Shown here: one piece after another, positions 36,074 through 48,665 of the stretch
Layout of the letters: each line of letters starts with the position of its first letter
How positions within the stretch are numbered: position 1 is the first letter of the stretch
Assembly (NCBI GenBank): GCA_000507305.1
Contig: DF239083.1
Span: forward strand, 123,713 to 187,712
Origin: Breviolum minutum Mf 1.05b.01
Taxonomy: Eukaryota; Sar; Dinophyceae; Suessiales; Symbiodiniaceae
Length of the DNA stretch: 64,000 bases
Reading direction: 5' to 3'
Position numbers and translations under genes: made by a program
Notes under the pieces: generated by a model
What the model saw: only the letters and a program-made list of their open reading frames with translations
The model's database searches: none
Told to the model about the DNA's origin: nothing

Positions 36074-39000
36074 TCACACCACCAGTGACTCCTGCTCGCT
36101 TAGGTCTTTTTGAGCAGGCTGTTCCTTCCATCGCTTCTTAGGAAAAAACCTCAGAACCACCCTACTGGCCCCCAGCTTTCACGGTTTCAACATGCTTCAA
36201 CGGGATATGTCAGGATTTGAATCAGAATTAGATACCCTCTAGGAAACTATAACATATCCCACCTTAGGAAAAGGAAAATAATCTTCAAAAGTGCCAAACA
36301 GGAGGGGACATGATAGTTCCCAGGAGGGTAGATAAATGAATCCCCTTTCATGGGTAATACGATAACGTTTGATAGCCTTCCTTTTAACACGAAGCTTATT
36401 TTTGTTGACTCTGCTGAATCATGCAGACACGCCGAAGGCTCGCATTTTCAACTCATCTGACAATAATAAGTGAAGGAACCGACAAGTTTGACCAACAAAA
36501 ACAAGTCATGTCCGCAAGAAGGCCCGTTGTTCAGGTGCTATGGTACCTTTCGGGAGGCTATCCATTGAACCTTCTATCATTGCACTCCGGAAACATACGG
36601 ATTTCATCTTACCGAGTTGCTTTTCCAATGCCTCCGGCAGCTTGTAATTGTTGTCCAACAAACCCTTCACCTGATCGAAAAAACTGGCAAAAAATCTTCA
36701 ACCCTCCCAACAACTGGAAAAAATGTAGCGGCTTTTAGAAGGAAATCAGGATATCCACAGTCTCATGGACCTTGTGGAAGTTTTTTTTGTGCAATAAGCA
36801 AGTCTTGGCCAACTCAACAAATATCGTCGGATCCATGCTTTTTGAATTCCCATGGTTTCCGTGAGAACATGGGCTATCTCTCTAAACAAAAAAACGGGTA
36901 AATGATCCTGACTTTCAACAACTTCCCTCTCTATCAACCAGGTTCCCTTTTCACAAGTTTGCAGATTTGTTCCTTAAAAGAAAGCCAACCAATAGAAATC
37001 AATCCTTAACATCTCCAAATATCATCTCCCCTGGCTTTGTTGTTTACGGGACATATCTGCAAACCTTGCTTTAGATGAGATTATGAATCTCCCCAAAATC
37101 CCGGAAACTGCCCATTAAATGGGAAAACAAAAATCACATCCTCCACCTTTAACGGGTCACAGTTTCCAACCCCCGGGTATCTATCACCCATCGGACCTGA
37201 GCATCCAAATCCCAGCGTTCAAACATCTCAGCGGCCAACTCATCAGCCAACTCCTGATTCTGGTTGTACATTTCTAGTTTGGTGGTTGAACCAACCCATT
37301 TGAAACATATGCTTGTCAAATTGGATCATCTCCCCAAATAGGGATGAACATAAAAAACATATTTAAAACAACCACCTAGATTTCTGTTGCAAACTTCTTG
37401 GAAGGTTACCTTCCAACAACACTGAGTCAGTGAGGAGATATTGAAAATGACAGTTGATGGATGATCTAGACAATTAGGCGTGATAACAAGTGGTAGCATA
37501 CTATGGCATAGAGTACACATCATGTACAGTACATTTTACATTTGAATTTTGTTGAAGGATTCTGAAGGTAATGCACAAGTTTCGAGCAAACAAATCCAAT
37601 TTTATGCCTCATGGTTGGTTCTATTTGGCAACCTTGTCTTAGAATCTCAGTACGGGAACACTGCAACAAATCACTGACTCATTGATAGCCGAAAAAAAAG
37701 GCAAAAAAAAACAACACAAAAGCCTTCTCTCCTTCAATGCGAAAAAAACACACACCTCCAAAGGCGTTCAGGAGGTCATTATCTCCCAGTGGAATTTTTG
37801 TTACTTCGAAACACCAAGAAACTTCCAAATGTTTGAAGGTCTGGCCAGGCTGTCGGTTCGACTCCCAAAACTTGTGATACCATTCGTTGACGTCCAACAA
37901 ATCCTTCCGATCCTTGCGAAGACAAAGGGTGCTTGAGTTAAATGGATCTAGAGAAAATGTCAATGTTGTGTTTGGACTTTACACCAGGGTAAAAGTAGAT
38001 GGCACAGTTACCGTGCATTGGTTTATTAATACTCGCCCTGTATTAACCTACCTTTTGGGGACCGTGCCATGTACTTTGACCATGGGGTAAATAAGACCTT
38101 GATAATATAAACACACTTTGCTTTGAAATGCGACTAGATGTCAATAGAGTCATTAGAGATGAATTCAATTTGAAATATACGGGAACACATTGAATACATG
38201 CATTTTATCCAAACGAGAAATTCCAACGTACCAAATGTGCACTGTTCTTCTCTCTGATCTGGAAATGGGGCCCAAACGCTCAGAAATAATGGTGTACTGT
38301 CTGTCTCGTGTATTGCGAAACTTTGACTATGCATGGACATGAGGAAAGTATATTTTAGCTTTTAGTCGCACATAATATAACTACATACTATATCTACAAT
38401 GCATATTACATATATATATATATATATTATATACGTACATTATATGCATGAATTGAGAACAAAAAACATCGAGGTCTCACAGGATCAAACCTATTGCTTG
38501 TGTGTGATTTTTCCGGCCTTTTTTTTCACGGATGAAATGAAACCCAGTGTCTCGGGCTGTCAAGTCAGAACACGGGGTCGTGTCAAGGACCTTTACCAAC
38601 ATCTTCTGTGGCAACTGCCACAACTGTTGTGGCGTCTGGATTCCCCAGTTGGTTCGCAAGGGTTCCTGCAGTTTCACCCAAGCTCTCCTTGGTCCGGCAA
38701 AACATGTGCTGCTTTTTGGGAAAAAAAACACCAAAGAATGTTCCAAAAAAAACGCATGTTTTGCAATAGTCATTTCAGTGACATGAAATATAGACGCTCT
38801 GGTGATATTGAATATACAGTAGATGCTGTGGCAACTCTTCTGTTCCCCCCAAAAGTAGACAATTAATAGAAGAAAGGATCCTTGGTTCCCTTCATTCCCT
38901 ATGCAACGGCATGCGCTAGACATATTAAACACCATTTTGGTTGCGTCTTTCCATTGTGTTTTTCTTCGCAGTCCAGATTTGGGGTGGAGCCGACCCCATC

Positions 39001-39384
39001 CGGTTGAAGCGAAGCATCCGTTTGTGTTCATGTTCCCAGCCAAAATTAAACGGATCTCTCCTATGACCTCGCAAGCGAAGGTCTCCCAATGGCATCCTCA
39101 TATGATTTCTGATCCTTGGGATCCCATGGCGGCATGGAGATGATGGTGGGTCCCATTCCCTGCCAAGGTTTACACAAAACAACCCACCTATTGTAGGCAA
39201 CTATCAAAGATAAAAACAGTTGACCCAAAGTGATGGTTTTTTCTTCTGAAATCTTAACACCTTTAACAAAAAACCATACCAAACTTTCGTTGCCAGATCT
39301 CGTTCTGTCAAATCTGTCCCACTCATATTTGTTGCATCGTTGGATGAACTCATCCACCAATTGTTTATGCTGTCCAGTGATCTC
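36074..39384 (-). CDS. Gene D: unknown protein, 3' ten exons, 304 aa to the stop
   Basis: Exons (complement): 39280-39384, 39068-39159, 38591-38708, 38232-38320, 37756-37931, 37197-37273, 36771-36881, 36613-36670, 36431-36456, 36074-36136. Phase is kept at each junction, the total is 915 nt, all donors are GT, and TGA is at 36074-36076. Segments seen: EFIQRCNKYEWDRFDRT, ISMPPWDPKDQKSYED, RRAWVKLQEPLRTNWG, YTIISERLGPISRSERR, a CTLCLRKDRKDLLDV stretch with paired cysteines, ADELAAEMFERWDLD, FVELAKTCLLHKKNFHK, GLLDNNYKLPEALEKQL and a charged tail KKRWKEQPAQKD. I do not recognise the family. The 5' end is open: exon 39280-39384 begins in phase 0 and no start was found before gene C's stop at 39803. 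Exon 37197-37273 begins directly at the end of a foldback element. Confidence 0.65.
36233..36330. mobile_element. Foldback element, family D
   Basis: TACCCTCTAGGAAACTATAA and the inverse with GTTCCCAGGAGGGTA; a TA duplication flanks both ends. Confidence 0.8.
37274..37379. mobile_element. Foldback element, family C, copy 1
   Basis: Starts CTAGTTTGGTGGTTGAACC and ends with the inverted AACCACCTAG; about 106 bp. Its CTAG end supplies the AG acceptor of the exon starting at 37273. Confidence 0.8.
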
Positions 39385-39485
39385 CTCCGCGGAGGGGGGA
39401 CTTGAGGTCGGAATGGGTGAATTGCAAAACCTTAGAAAAGTCTAGAGTCTAGAAATTACAATTGAAAATAATTGACATATTGTAA

Positions 39486-39600
39486 TACCCTCCAGGAAAC
39501 CAACAGCTTGCCCCCTGAAAGTGGATCGTTGGAAGACATAGATTCCTTTTGGGATGGCTGAACCTGGCAGCTGCGAGCTGGTTAGTTTCAGGGAGTGTAA
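39486..39600. mobile_element. Foldback element, family D
   Basis: TACCCTCCAGGAAACCAACA and GGTTAGTTTCAGGGAGTGTA. Lies between the end of gene C and the first exon found for gene D. Confidence 0.8.
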
Positions 39601-39802
39601 TGTAGTGTGTGGATGCATATCTGCAAACCTAGGACTTGACAATGCATGAAGTATCAATCGAAAATCTAGTCTGAGAATGATTCAATGCACGGCAATAAAC
39701 GGCATATATAATATATACCTTAATTTTGTTGATTTTCCAATGTGATCATATGCAAATAGCTGACATAAATATGTGTAATTAAGTAAATTTTATACACAGC
39801 CA

Positions 39803-42800
39803 TCACAGAGAATCCTCTGAAGCTGCGGCATACTGTAGGTCGAGTTCATCCCAGTCCCAGTCTCGTGGGTCCGCCGTCGGCCTGGAGCAATGACAACGAT
39901 GGTTATCGCATAGGATCCATGTGACTGGTATAGTTATCTACATGAATGGTTTAATTTCATAGTAAATGTAGGTAAATATACCAGTCCCATGGATCCTATG
40001 GCAGATGCTATGCATTCATATTCCCTGGAGTCTATCTGAATGATCTCAGCTACGTTCCAGGTCATGTATAATCGAAGCTCTGAATTGAACCATCTTGAAC
40101 CGAGTTCTGTTGTCTATTGAATTTGTGAAGCCTCTATCCAACTCTGCTGAACAACGTTGTTCAAGACGCACCACAGGTCCCCTATTCCATCATCCCGGGA
40201 ATGGATATTGACCCACAATGTGGGATCCCGGAAAGATCAACAGACATTTCCATTGCAAACCCCAATGAACTCTGTGAAGTTGTGCATCCATAATTCTCGT
40301 GTCCAAAACGCCATGTTGTTTTTAGCAAATTGATTCCTTTGATCAAATCTTGATCAAGCACAAGCCTCTAACCAACTGAGAATCTGTCTGAGTGAAGAGA
40401 AACAACACACACCCACATGCAATGAGGGGTGTATCAAACTCATTAGACTACAATTGATTCATTTGGTCTCTATATCTGTGTAAGGTGCTTGAAGAGCTGC
40501 TTAAGTAATTGAACACATAAATGCACCGCTGGATTCAATTCTATGTGTCCTCAATGTTAATCTCCAAGATTGAACATGGATCATCTTGGTAGCCGGACCG
40601 CAAGAGTGTAAAGATTGTAAAGAACAACAATAAATAACACAATAATCAATGTATGTATATATAAATTATCATTTAATATATGAAATATATAGTATAATGT
40701 AACAAGCACCAGTTTAAATAACAAACTTATATACAATTAGTCAATACTAAAGCGGTAAACAATGACTTAAAAACATTTAAGAGAACCAGCCGGAAAATAA
40801 ACCGATCCAGCACTCTCCCAAACAGTGAGCCCCACTGAAGCCAAAGGAACAGTTCGTCACATGCCACAAAGAGAATTCCACTCAGTTCGACACCATCAGT
40901 TCCAGGGGACCTCAACAGAATTATCTTCGACCAGAAGGAACAAAATATATCAGGGTGCTTAATTGGAGATCAGTGCAGTAGTGCTCCAAATACTCTGTTA
41001 GAAGGTGTTTAGGTACACAAAACCCACTCCAAAACTACTTGCAGAAGGGATTGGAGGATAAGGGGTGAATCTTTCTAAACAGCCACCATGAGTTTTACCA
41101 TTTTCCCGAGTTTTCCAGTAAAGCTGTCGATGGGGTTGAATTTTAAGCATGGCCTATTTTCAGGGGCGAACTGTTAGTTTCAGGGAGTGATTCAACCATC
41201 TTTGGCGAGGTGAATCCCATGCTGTCGAGCAGCTCAGGACAGAAAATGCGGCCCCACTGATCAATGTCCACACGGCAGCGTTCCTGGAATCCAAGGGCTT
41301 TCGCTTCGGCTGAATACTTCCATGACCCCGAAAAAACACAAAAATTCGATGAAGCTCACCTCAATATATGTTTCTGAACAAACATGTTTCTTTCTTGAAA
41401 TCAGTTCCATACTTTCTGGGTCTTGGGTTTACCTTGAACCGTTGTTTTTGTTTGGTGATCCTGTATGTAAACTCTATAGACCTGCTATATTGGCTACAGC
41501 ATCCATCACTCTCGTTCCCAACTGCCATGGAAGGTTAGCATCACTTTCAGCAAATCGAAGTGATCAAGTCACAAGTTCCCCTTAAATCTTGAACTCCCGT
41601 GAATGTCATCTTACTGTGGATGCATCCATCCCTTTCAAACCCTTCAAGCCCTCTCCTCGGAACGGTCACGGGTAAAGAAACTTTGACGTCTGCTAGGACG
41701 ACATTTATCGGGAAGCTGTGCCAAAGCCAGTTTGGTGTTGCGAAGATTAGCACAGTCCAAGGAACCTGTGCCGTGATCCAGGGAGGTTTCGACAAAGGGG
41801 GTCCCGGGGGTCCTTAAAGGCCAACGTTAGGCATAGAAAATAGATCCAAATCCACAACAGAAGATAACAGAAGGAGAGATTTATGTGAAATTTATACGAC
41901 ATATATAGTAATATAAAGTCAGCACTTAAATTTAAAAAAACAGATGATACTCACATGTTGCTAGACTTCAAGTTATACGGAACACTGCAACCATATCGCT
42001 ATTCTTGTTGTCATCTCAACTTGGAAAGATATAACCATCTATGGAATCGACCTCCCACAATCCCTACATCCTCACTGCTCTCCATGCCCTCCGCCTTCCA
42101 AGACAACCACACCGCAAGCCAGACGTTTGCAAACAGCACCTGATCAATCTAGGAAGATTATGGCCATAATCCTTCATTTTGGGGAAATCTTGGTAAACAT
42201 ACTACCGAACCATTCAGTGCAATACCCTTAATTCTGCATTGAAGCATGTATAGACTTCAGACACCTTGTATACAAATGCATATACAGTACTCACAAACAC
42301 ACCCTTGCATTCCGTTTCGAGGCACTACGTCCACTACGTCCAGCACCACCAAATTTTTGCATCAAACTGCTCACCTCTGGTTTCACCTCAACCAACAAAA
42401 CCACGTAAAAAAACGACGAAGAAAAAACACAACCACTGGGCGGTTCAACACAAAAATCCACCTTCAACGGAGACGATTTGGTCCAAGTTACATCGTTGGA
42501 TTCCTTGGCTTCCTTTCTTTTAACCGCGGAGGAGGTCTTTAATGGCATGCCATCACACAGTAAGAAGCGAACACCATCTAAGCACACTTTGCCTTTCCTT
42601 AGGGGGATCCGAAGATTGAGGGTAAAAGTGTTGAGTTAGCTTTTGAATGGAGGGAACTGAGAGTGTTCTGTTTTTTAATGTCCTTTTGCTGGGATGGAAA
42701 CAACACAATGGGCAGATATAGATAACATATAGTCAAATATAGTATAATATATATATATATATAAAGGGATATCAAACAACAAACAATTGAGGAGAATAAT

Positions 42801-42826
42801 CATAGGGGTGATAGCACGGAATATGG

Positions 42827-42870
<44 letters not shown>

Positions 42871-43200
42871 CTATTCAGGATGAACATGATTCGCGTGCAA
42901 CAAGTATTTGGGTGAAACACAAGTCTTCCCCACGTGCTGACATGGCTGTAGATCGTCAACATTGATCGTTTTTTACACGTTCAGGAGCTGATGGTGAACA
43001 CTAAGAGTGCTAAACAAAAGGAATTCATCATCTTACAAAGATCTCCATCCTCCGATGTTTTTTTACATTTTTGGTCTCTTCAACCCACCAGTTTTTGTCT
43101 CAACCAACTCACTTGTTCGACCCTCTGAATGACCCAAGGCTCTTCTTCTGGGAGAGCTTCCGCATGTGGCCCTTCTTGTCCACATTGTACACGAATCCGC
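39803..43200 (-). CDS. Gene C: unknown membrane-associated protein, 3' exons to the stop
   Basis: Exons (complement): 43113-43200, perhaps 42921-42945, 42462-42536, 42303-42386, 42052-42139, 41703-41765, 41197-41309, 40761-40957, 39803-39881, with TGA at 39803-39805. All donors are GT; from 42536 onward the phases agree. Without a small exon such as 42921-42945 the first junction is out of phase. Segments seen: VYNVDKKGHMRKLSQKK, SAVKRKEAKESND, a Gly/Ser/Arg-rich GGAGRSGRSASKR, a hydrophobic VLFANVWLAVWLSW, KALGFQERCRVDIDQWG, ELFLWLQWGSLFGRVLDRF and the acidic end DWDWDELDLQYAAASEDSL. The hydrophobic stretches suggest membrane contact. The family is not recognised and the start is not found. 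Exon 40761-40957 could end earlier. Confidence 0.6.
39909..40002. mobile_element. Foldback element, family B, copy 2
   Basis: Ends CATAGGATCCATG and CATGGATCCTATG are inverted; the inner GTAGGTAAATATACCAG is shared with other copies. Confidence 0.75.
42824..42870. repeat. GAT trinucleotide array
   Basis: About 15 units of GAT within an intron of gene C. Smaller CAT arrays lie at 9080-9155 and 15590-15690. Confidence 0.85.
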
Positions 43201-43445
43201 CTGGCCAGTGCCCAATCAAAACAATAAGTTTTTGTCTGAAAAATAGGTAGTGATTTCATTTCAAAACCCCAAGTGGAGATTCATTCAAAGATTGCCAGTT
43301 CAAAGCATCTTATCAAGTACAACACAAGGGGTGATGGTCTTGATGCACATGTCTTGATCAAACATCACCTTTTCACATGTGTAGTTTCCTAGAATGCTGC
43401 CACCTGGTGAGGCAGTGATTATGTGGTACCAGGTGAGTTTCATGT

Positions 43446-44015
43446 CTACAATGGCCAATTGTCATGTATATCATCCAAATATTCATAACAAACGATTCCA
43501 GAATAGCCAATAGCAGTCGCACAAAAAATAGCTAGATTCAGTGCCAACAAATCGACAAACATAGCTGGATTTACCCGACCTTGAACATAGATCCCTCCAT
43601 CCGGTTGCACAGTTATGGCAATGGACTCCAATCCGACCTCATGGTCCCAGCAAATGTGGCAATTACACAACGAAGAGGGGTGTCTTTCGACCAATAAAGC
43701 ACTCATCCCCAAATACAAAACGGATCCATTAAAAAACTTCCAAGGCGCATAGTCGTCTAAGTCTTCACGCTTCGACTGAGGGTCATCACTATCACGCTTC
43801 GGCTTCGACTGAGGGTCCGGGTTGACCAACAATGGAGCCAAACACCGTACTTCTCGTTTTGGTCGAAGGTCTTTTGGCAAAACGGCCACCTTTTCCTGGG
43901 ATTTTTTACAAAATTCTCCAGCAAAATGCTTATATAATATGAGAGTATGTTTCATTTTGTATGTGTTTTTTTGTTCCTGTTTCTCTACTCTGTCAGAAAC
44001 AACACAAACCAACAA
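43446..44015 (-). CDS. Long open frame containing a probable exon with a hydrophobic C-terminal part
   Basis: A 189-codon frame in AT-rich DNA without a stop. The first 35 codons look intronic; from about 43930 it reads KVAVLPKDLRPKRE, then a near-duplicated DPQSK(P/R) motif, CHICWDHEVGLESIAI, and a hydrophobic FVDLLALNLAIFCATAIG, ending in TAG at 43446. It may be the terminal exon of a small gene or an exon of gene C with a hidden donor. A further open stretch at 44080-44226 (FLAQEFDFLFKGIGEE) may be the exon before it. Confidence 0.45.
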   Translation of the reverse strand: MLVCVVSDRVEKQEQKNTYKMKHTLILYKHFAGEFCKKSQEKVAVLPKDLRPKREVRCLAPLLVNPDPQSKPKRDSDDPQSKREDLDDYAPWKFFNGSVLYLGMSALLVERHPSSLCNCHICWDHEVGLESIAITVQPDGGIYVQGRVNPAMFVDLLALNLAIFCATAIGYSGIVCYEYLDDIHDNWPL

Positions 44016-44660
44016 AAAAGAGAATTACAGGGGAAACAACCACATCCACATCATGCGGGGGTAATGAAATAGTTTCTTCACCTATCCCTTTAAAAAGAAA
44101 ATCAAATTCCTGGGCGAGAAAAGTGTGAAAAAGGTGGGGCTGAAAACTCTTCACCCAGGGCAAGGGATGAGTAAACATCTTAACAATCTGGCAATCTATA
44201 GCTGTAACTGTAACCTGAACATCCATAATTTGACATGTCAGTTTTGTCCAGCTTTGATATGCCCGGTAGGGTACCGTAAATGTGGCATTTCATTGTCCCC
44301 TTGAATACCCACTTGATAATTATTGAAATATGTATATAAGAGACAGATTCTTTGGGTGTTCAGCAAATTCCACCTGTCATGCTCCTAAAGACCAATACTC
44401 TGGAACAAATCCCTATATATAATATCTCTCTCTCTCAGGATCCATCTCATCTCAAGAACCCAATCATTAACTGGCATCAAAAAACCTAATTGCATATCAT
44501 GTGCATCTCCAATTAATTGCAATTCCCGATTTTCATAGACAGATCTTACTTTGTTAACATATATTTCAACATAATGTCCAACAATCACCCATTAGGAGTG
44601 TGGAAATCAACGCATACCTTCATGAAACCGCACAAAAACTTCCTGTTCAAATCCAAAAGC

Positions 44661-44770
44661 ACTACTGTCGATGGAAGAATTCCTGCACCCGTTGATATGG
44701 TAAATGTCCCATTATCTAAAGGGTTTCATACAGGTTAGGTGGTGCAGGATTTCTTCCATCAACAGTATGC
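44661..44770. mobile_element. Foldback element, family E, copy 2
   Basis: TACTGTCGATGGAAGAATTCC and inverted GGATTTCTTCCATCAACAGTA, with the GATATGGTAAATGTCCC core of copy 1. Confidence 0.8.
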
Positions 44771-45588
44771 AACAATAGACTCAATATCATGCAAAGCTCT
44801 CTCTCTCTCCCTCTCTCCCTCTCTCTCTCAAAACAAACAGGAAATGGTAGAGATTCCAAAACCAAATACACCATTGAATGGTTGAATCCAAACCAATTCC
44901 AATGGTTGTACTACCATTTCCTTCAACCATTGGAATTTCCAATGTAAAAAACAAACACCAAAATCCACCCTTAGACCTGACCAAAAACCACCAGATGTTT
45001 TTGCTACCAAGAAACGCTGCTTCCTAATTTGCTCTCTTGGAAACATCCCTGCAACATCACCAAATCACCACAGCGCTGTGCTCTGGGTGGATCAACCTGT
45101 CGGAAATATCATGGAACAATTCTGCAAAAACGTGGAGCTCAACTCTCAAATACCGCAACTTGAAACACACATGATCAGGTGTCAAAAACTCGGGACAGCT
45201 GCGGACCAAATGATTGTTTTGGTGGAGAAACAGAACAAGGGCAGCAAATGATTTCGGTTTGCTGGACTTGTTGAGAAATCACGATCGTTCAAAATCATAT
45301 TTGCATTGTTTTGTTGACGGGCATTCCTTCATTTCTCTAGCCCTTCAAGCTTTCCTACATCCAAAAAAACGCAGCCTTTAAAGGATTCTGACATTCAGGT
45401 ACACGTAAAAATCTTCGACAAGAAAACATGTTGCGACGTACACACAGTCACGTGTTTGTTTGAAAAGCCGCTAAGATGGTACCAACCGTTTTTGTTGGGA
45501 GCTGAGCCAATCTAGGATATGTTTTACAACTGCTGCATATGCTATTCATTGCGGCACCCTCCTTGGTTACTTCAGCTAGATCTTTGAC

Positions 45589-46245
45589 TCAAATTTTGCC
45601 CAATCCCCGGTGACGGTCCTCATCAATCTTCAACTTCTGAATGCTTTGCCTGGTTGCTGCGAGATGTGAAACGAGCAAGTCCCATCTATTACACATGTCC
45701 CTTTCGGAAATGATAGGATGTGATATAGGTGAATGTCTTCCCTAGAAATGTTGCTAACAAAATCATGTAACTTCTGTCCAGATATTCAACTCAATTAATC
45801 CCCACTTCATCAGTTCTTCGAAGACCTGACTATGGCCTGTTCAAGTTAAAACATGTTTTTTTTGAGGTCTCACACATGAGGGTTACATCGGATGACACAT
45901 AAGCTTTTCAGCGTGCAAACATGCTTGATAGGAGGTGGGGATAATTTGCATAAACCCCGCACCCTGTAACAATGGAAAGTGAAGATTTGTATTGACCATT
46001 TCATAAAATGAATACTGTAGTTGGTTTATCCACTACTGTTACAGGGTGGGGGCTGGACCCTACAAATAATGTTCGTTGATGTTTGTTGATGAACTATGGT
46101 GTCTTAGTATCACAGCTTCCACCATCAAAATATGATGCAACTCATCTGTGGATGAGCGGCCATACCTTGTAGGATCCCAAGCCATCCAAAACATGCCGCA
46201 CGTTTGTTGATTTTGATTTTTCCAACCAACTGTTGGTGTTCCGAC
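45589..46245 (-). CDS. Gene B2, 3' exons: unknown charged protein
   Basis: Exon 46166-46245 (VGTPTVGWKNQNQQT, then MFWMAWDPT) has a T-rich tract before its acceptor and a good donor AAG-GTATGG. The terminal exon 45589-45741 reads ISERDMCNRWDLLV and ATRQSIQKLKIDEDRHRG before TGA. 46166-46245 ends with two bases of a codon and 45589-45741 starts in phase 0, so at least one exon is missing between them. It lies downstream of the stop at 46749, hence a separate gene. Family unknown. Confidence 0.45.
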
Positions 46246-46748
46246 CTTTGTTTTCAACATTCACAATAAAAAGAAACAGGTAGAATTTAAGGTAGCAATA
46301 AAGATATTGATGGTGAACCTAGGTAACAGCTGTAACAGTTGTGTGCATCTGGTTGCATCTCAAACGCTACCAAGGTTGTACACACGAACCTTGTGAGTCT
46401 ACAAGGAAACCCTAAAGCATTGTTATTCTGTAGGGCCCTCTAAAGTGTCCAAAATCGTAGGTATCGTACATGATCAGATTACCCATCCTCATAGTCAGCC
46501 GGGCTATTTAAGCGAAGGACTGAGCCCATCCCAAAGCATGGAAAAGAATCCATCAACATAAAGCTATTACGGACCGTGGAAAATGTTTCCTTAGGAACTG
46601 ATGTGTAGGACTCCATAGACTGAACTAAATAACTAAATTAAACAACCAGAGTAGCCACCCAAGGAGCAACAAAAATTGTGAAATTCAATCAAATAATCAA
46701 AACTCCCTATCTTAATTTGTTTTGAGTATATTTTCCCCCTTTTCGAGT

Positions 46749-47559
46749 TCAGAAACTTTCTTCATCGCGGGTGAAACCAAGTGGCAGTTCATATGCATCC
46801 TCTTCGTCATTGCTACAAAAGGCGAAACCAGAAAAGTGAACCACCATGGGCATAGCATTCCTGAGGTGATCCCGTATTAGTTGTGCCTTGAATTTTGCAC
46901 CGTTTTGTGCCTTAACAACAATCACAGAACACAAAAAATATCAACGATTCTAAGATATTTGAAATACCAAAATTATGGCAATTATTATGGATAAAATATG
47001 GATAGTAAATATGCAGATGTGTGCAAAGGGATTACTGAGCTTGTGATTTGAGAGAAACACTGGAGACTTCATTTGGTTTGAATGTGATGTGTACTGTATG
47101 TGAAAAAATACAGTATACTTAGAGATGAAACATAGCAAATACAAAAATAATATATGCATCTATGCCTGGTATACAATGACATAATTGTCCATGTGCTCGT
47201 TGCTGCGTTGGCTACGGCCATAAGCTTCATCAAGTGAAAGCCACATCAGCCAGAAGCCTATGCAAGCCGTAAGGAAATGGGATAAACCGCAATGTGGGGA
47301 AGCTTCCTGTGGTTGACATACTGAAAATTTACACAAAATGAAACCTCACCACCTCGAAATTGACCCTTCTTTGAGGTTGACCTCTATTTATTAACAGTTT
47401 TGCGGTTGAGAGTACTCTCTTCCTTACAGTTTTGCCCAGCCAAAAACGCGACAAAAAGGGGGTCAGAACTCCAGCTAAAAGTTGTACCCAGCCCAGCACA
47501 TCAAATCCAAGTGTCTTGTGATAGTGCATGTAGAGGAAACCTTCATTGTTGACCCATGC
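46749..47559 (-). CDS. Gene B1, 3' end: protein with two membrane segments
   Basis: Exons 47428-47559, 47166-47306 and 46749-46910 (complement) are each a whole number of codons and join in phase 0, ending in TGA at 46749-46751. The first intron is 121 bp with donor GTAAGG; the second uses a GC donor (CAG then GCATAG). Hydrophobic segments GWVQLLAGVLTPFLSRFW and FLTACIGFWLMWLSL are followed by a charged tail ending LPLGFTRDEESF. A KTxGxxxxGW spacing before the first segment recalls the membrane protein family TMEM43, but the tail does not fit well, so this is only a weak suggestion. Upstream exon 49014-49106 may belong to the same gene. Confidence 0.55.
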
Positions 47560-47910
47560 CTGGAGCGCATCAATTTGATCATGTTGGATCTACCGATCTA
47601 CCTGTAGTATACTGTCCAAGCAAGTATGTCTGAATAGCTTGTTTTTGTTGGAGGGCTTATGAATCTTGGAGTCTGCGCTATGAATTTTGACTCTGCAGGT
47701 TTTCCCGATAGTTAGACTTTTCTACTACTTAAAACTATCCATACATATAAATCATATACGCACAAATCATATACTAGTATATATAGTATATATATATAAA
47801 TGAAATACAATATGGAATATGCACAAAATGTTGTTGAAAAGACTTTGGGCCTATCACACCCATGTGCCCATGGATCTTGGAACCCTTCTTTTTGGTGCGG
47901 AGACACTGTT

Positions 47911-48013
47911 CACCCTCCTGGAAACTAACATATCCCAACTATGGAAGAGGACAATCATCTTCCCAGATCTTCCCAGCTACCTTTAAAAGGGATATGTTAG
48001 TTCCCATAGTGTA
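47911..48013. mobile_element. Foldback element, family D
   Basis: CACCCTCCTGGAAACTAACA and GATATGTTAGTTCCCATAGTGTA. Confidence 0.8.
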
Positions 48014-48179
48014 TTACGACAGTAACACACTGAAGTCTGAAGTATCATGGTATATCTACAATCATCTTGCAATATCATGACCGTCACTGCGGGCAATTTC
48101 TGGTCAGTTCTGAACAACAAACCTCAAACTGCAGAATGAATTGAATCCTTTTGTGGGAAATTTTGGAATCATCAACATC

Positions 48180-48385
48180 AACCACACGACTCCGACAAAC
48201 AAGAAACACTGGCAGCACATTGCCGGATCCCTTCGTAGCGTGACACCGCAATGGGCGCCAAAAAATAGGCTCTTTCGCGTCTGGGGCGATATTGCAGCAT
48301 CAGCGGATGGTAATCCAAGCGAGTATCGAAACCTGCCTCCAGCCGATGAAAAAATGGCGGGATCCAAGGTGTCAACTGTTGCAAC
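48180..48385 (-). CDS. Candidate exon, strand and frame ambiguous
   Basis: GC-richer than its surroundings and open in three frames. On the minus strand one frame reads LTPWIPPFFHRLEAGF then YRPRRERAYFLAPIAV. A plus frame reads WGDIAASADGNPSEYR. The neighbours favour minus, but no phase link to adjacent exons was found. Confidence 0.3.
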
Positions 48386-48537
48386 TGGTCGATTTTTTGT
48401 TGGAATCATTATTTACCTTTAAAATATACAAAGCCGCTTAGGAGTTCCACGCATGAAAAACACACACAAAAAAAACAAGTCAGGTGTTGGAAGAATCTAT
48501 GCTTATATACATCTTATAAACTTTGGGAGTGTGGAAC

Positions 48538-48605
48538 CTCCTTCACCGGGAAGGATTTTTGGCAGCGTCGACAGTGACAGGCCACAAAGCGTTCGGAGGA
48601 GAGAC
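48538..48605 (-). CDS. Candidate exon, frame unresolved
   Basis: It lies between acceptor TATGTAG and donor GAG-GTTCC. One frame gives a cysteine cluster ACHCRRCQKSF; another gives SPPNALWPVTVDAAKNP with donor CCCG-GTGAAG and fits phase 0 after exon 49014-49106. I cannot choose between a zinc-ribbon-like and a plain reading. Confidence 0.35.
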
Positions 48606-48665
48606 CTACATAAAAATTCATCACAAGTAAGCTGAGAAAATGATGGAACATGATGTATATCTATC

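Noticed and set aside
38591-38687. Frame ESLGETAGTLANQLGNP in gene D
   Set aside because: Looked coding, but the phase of both neighbours requires the other frame (AWVKLQEPLRTNWG).
48538-48605. Zinc enzyme of the formaldehyde-activating (GFA) type
   Set aside because: The CxCxxC cluster alone tempted this, but the frame conflicts with the phase of exon 49014-49106 and the second metal site was not found.
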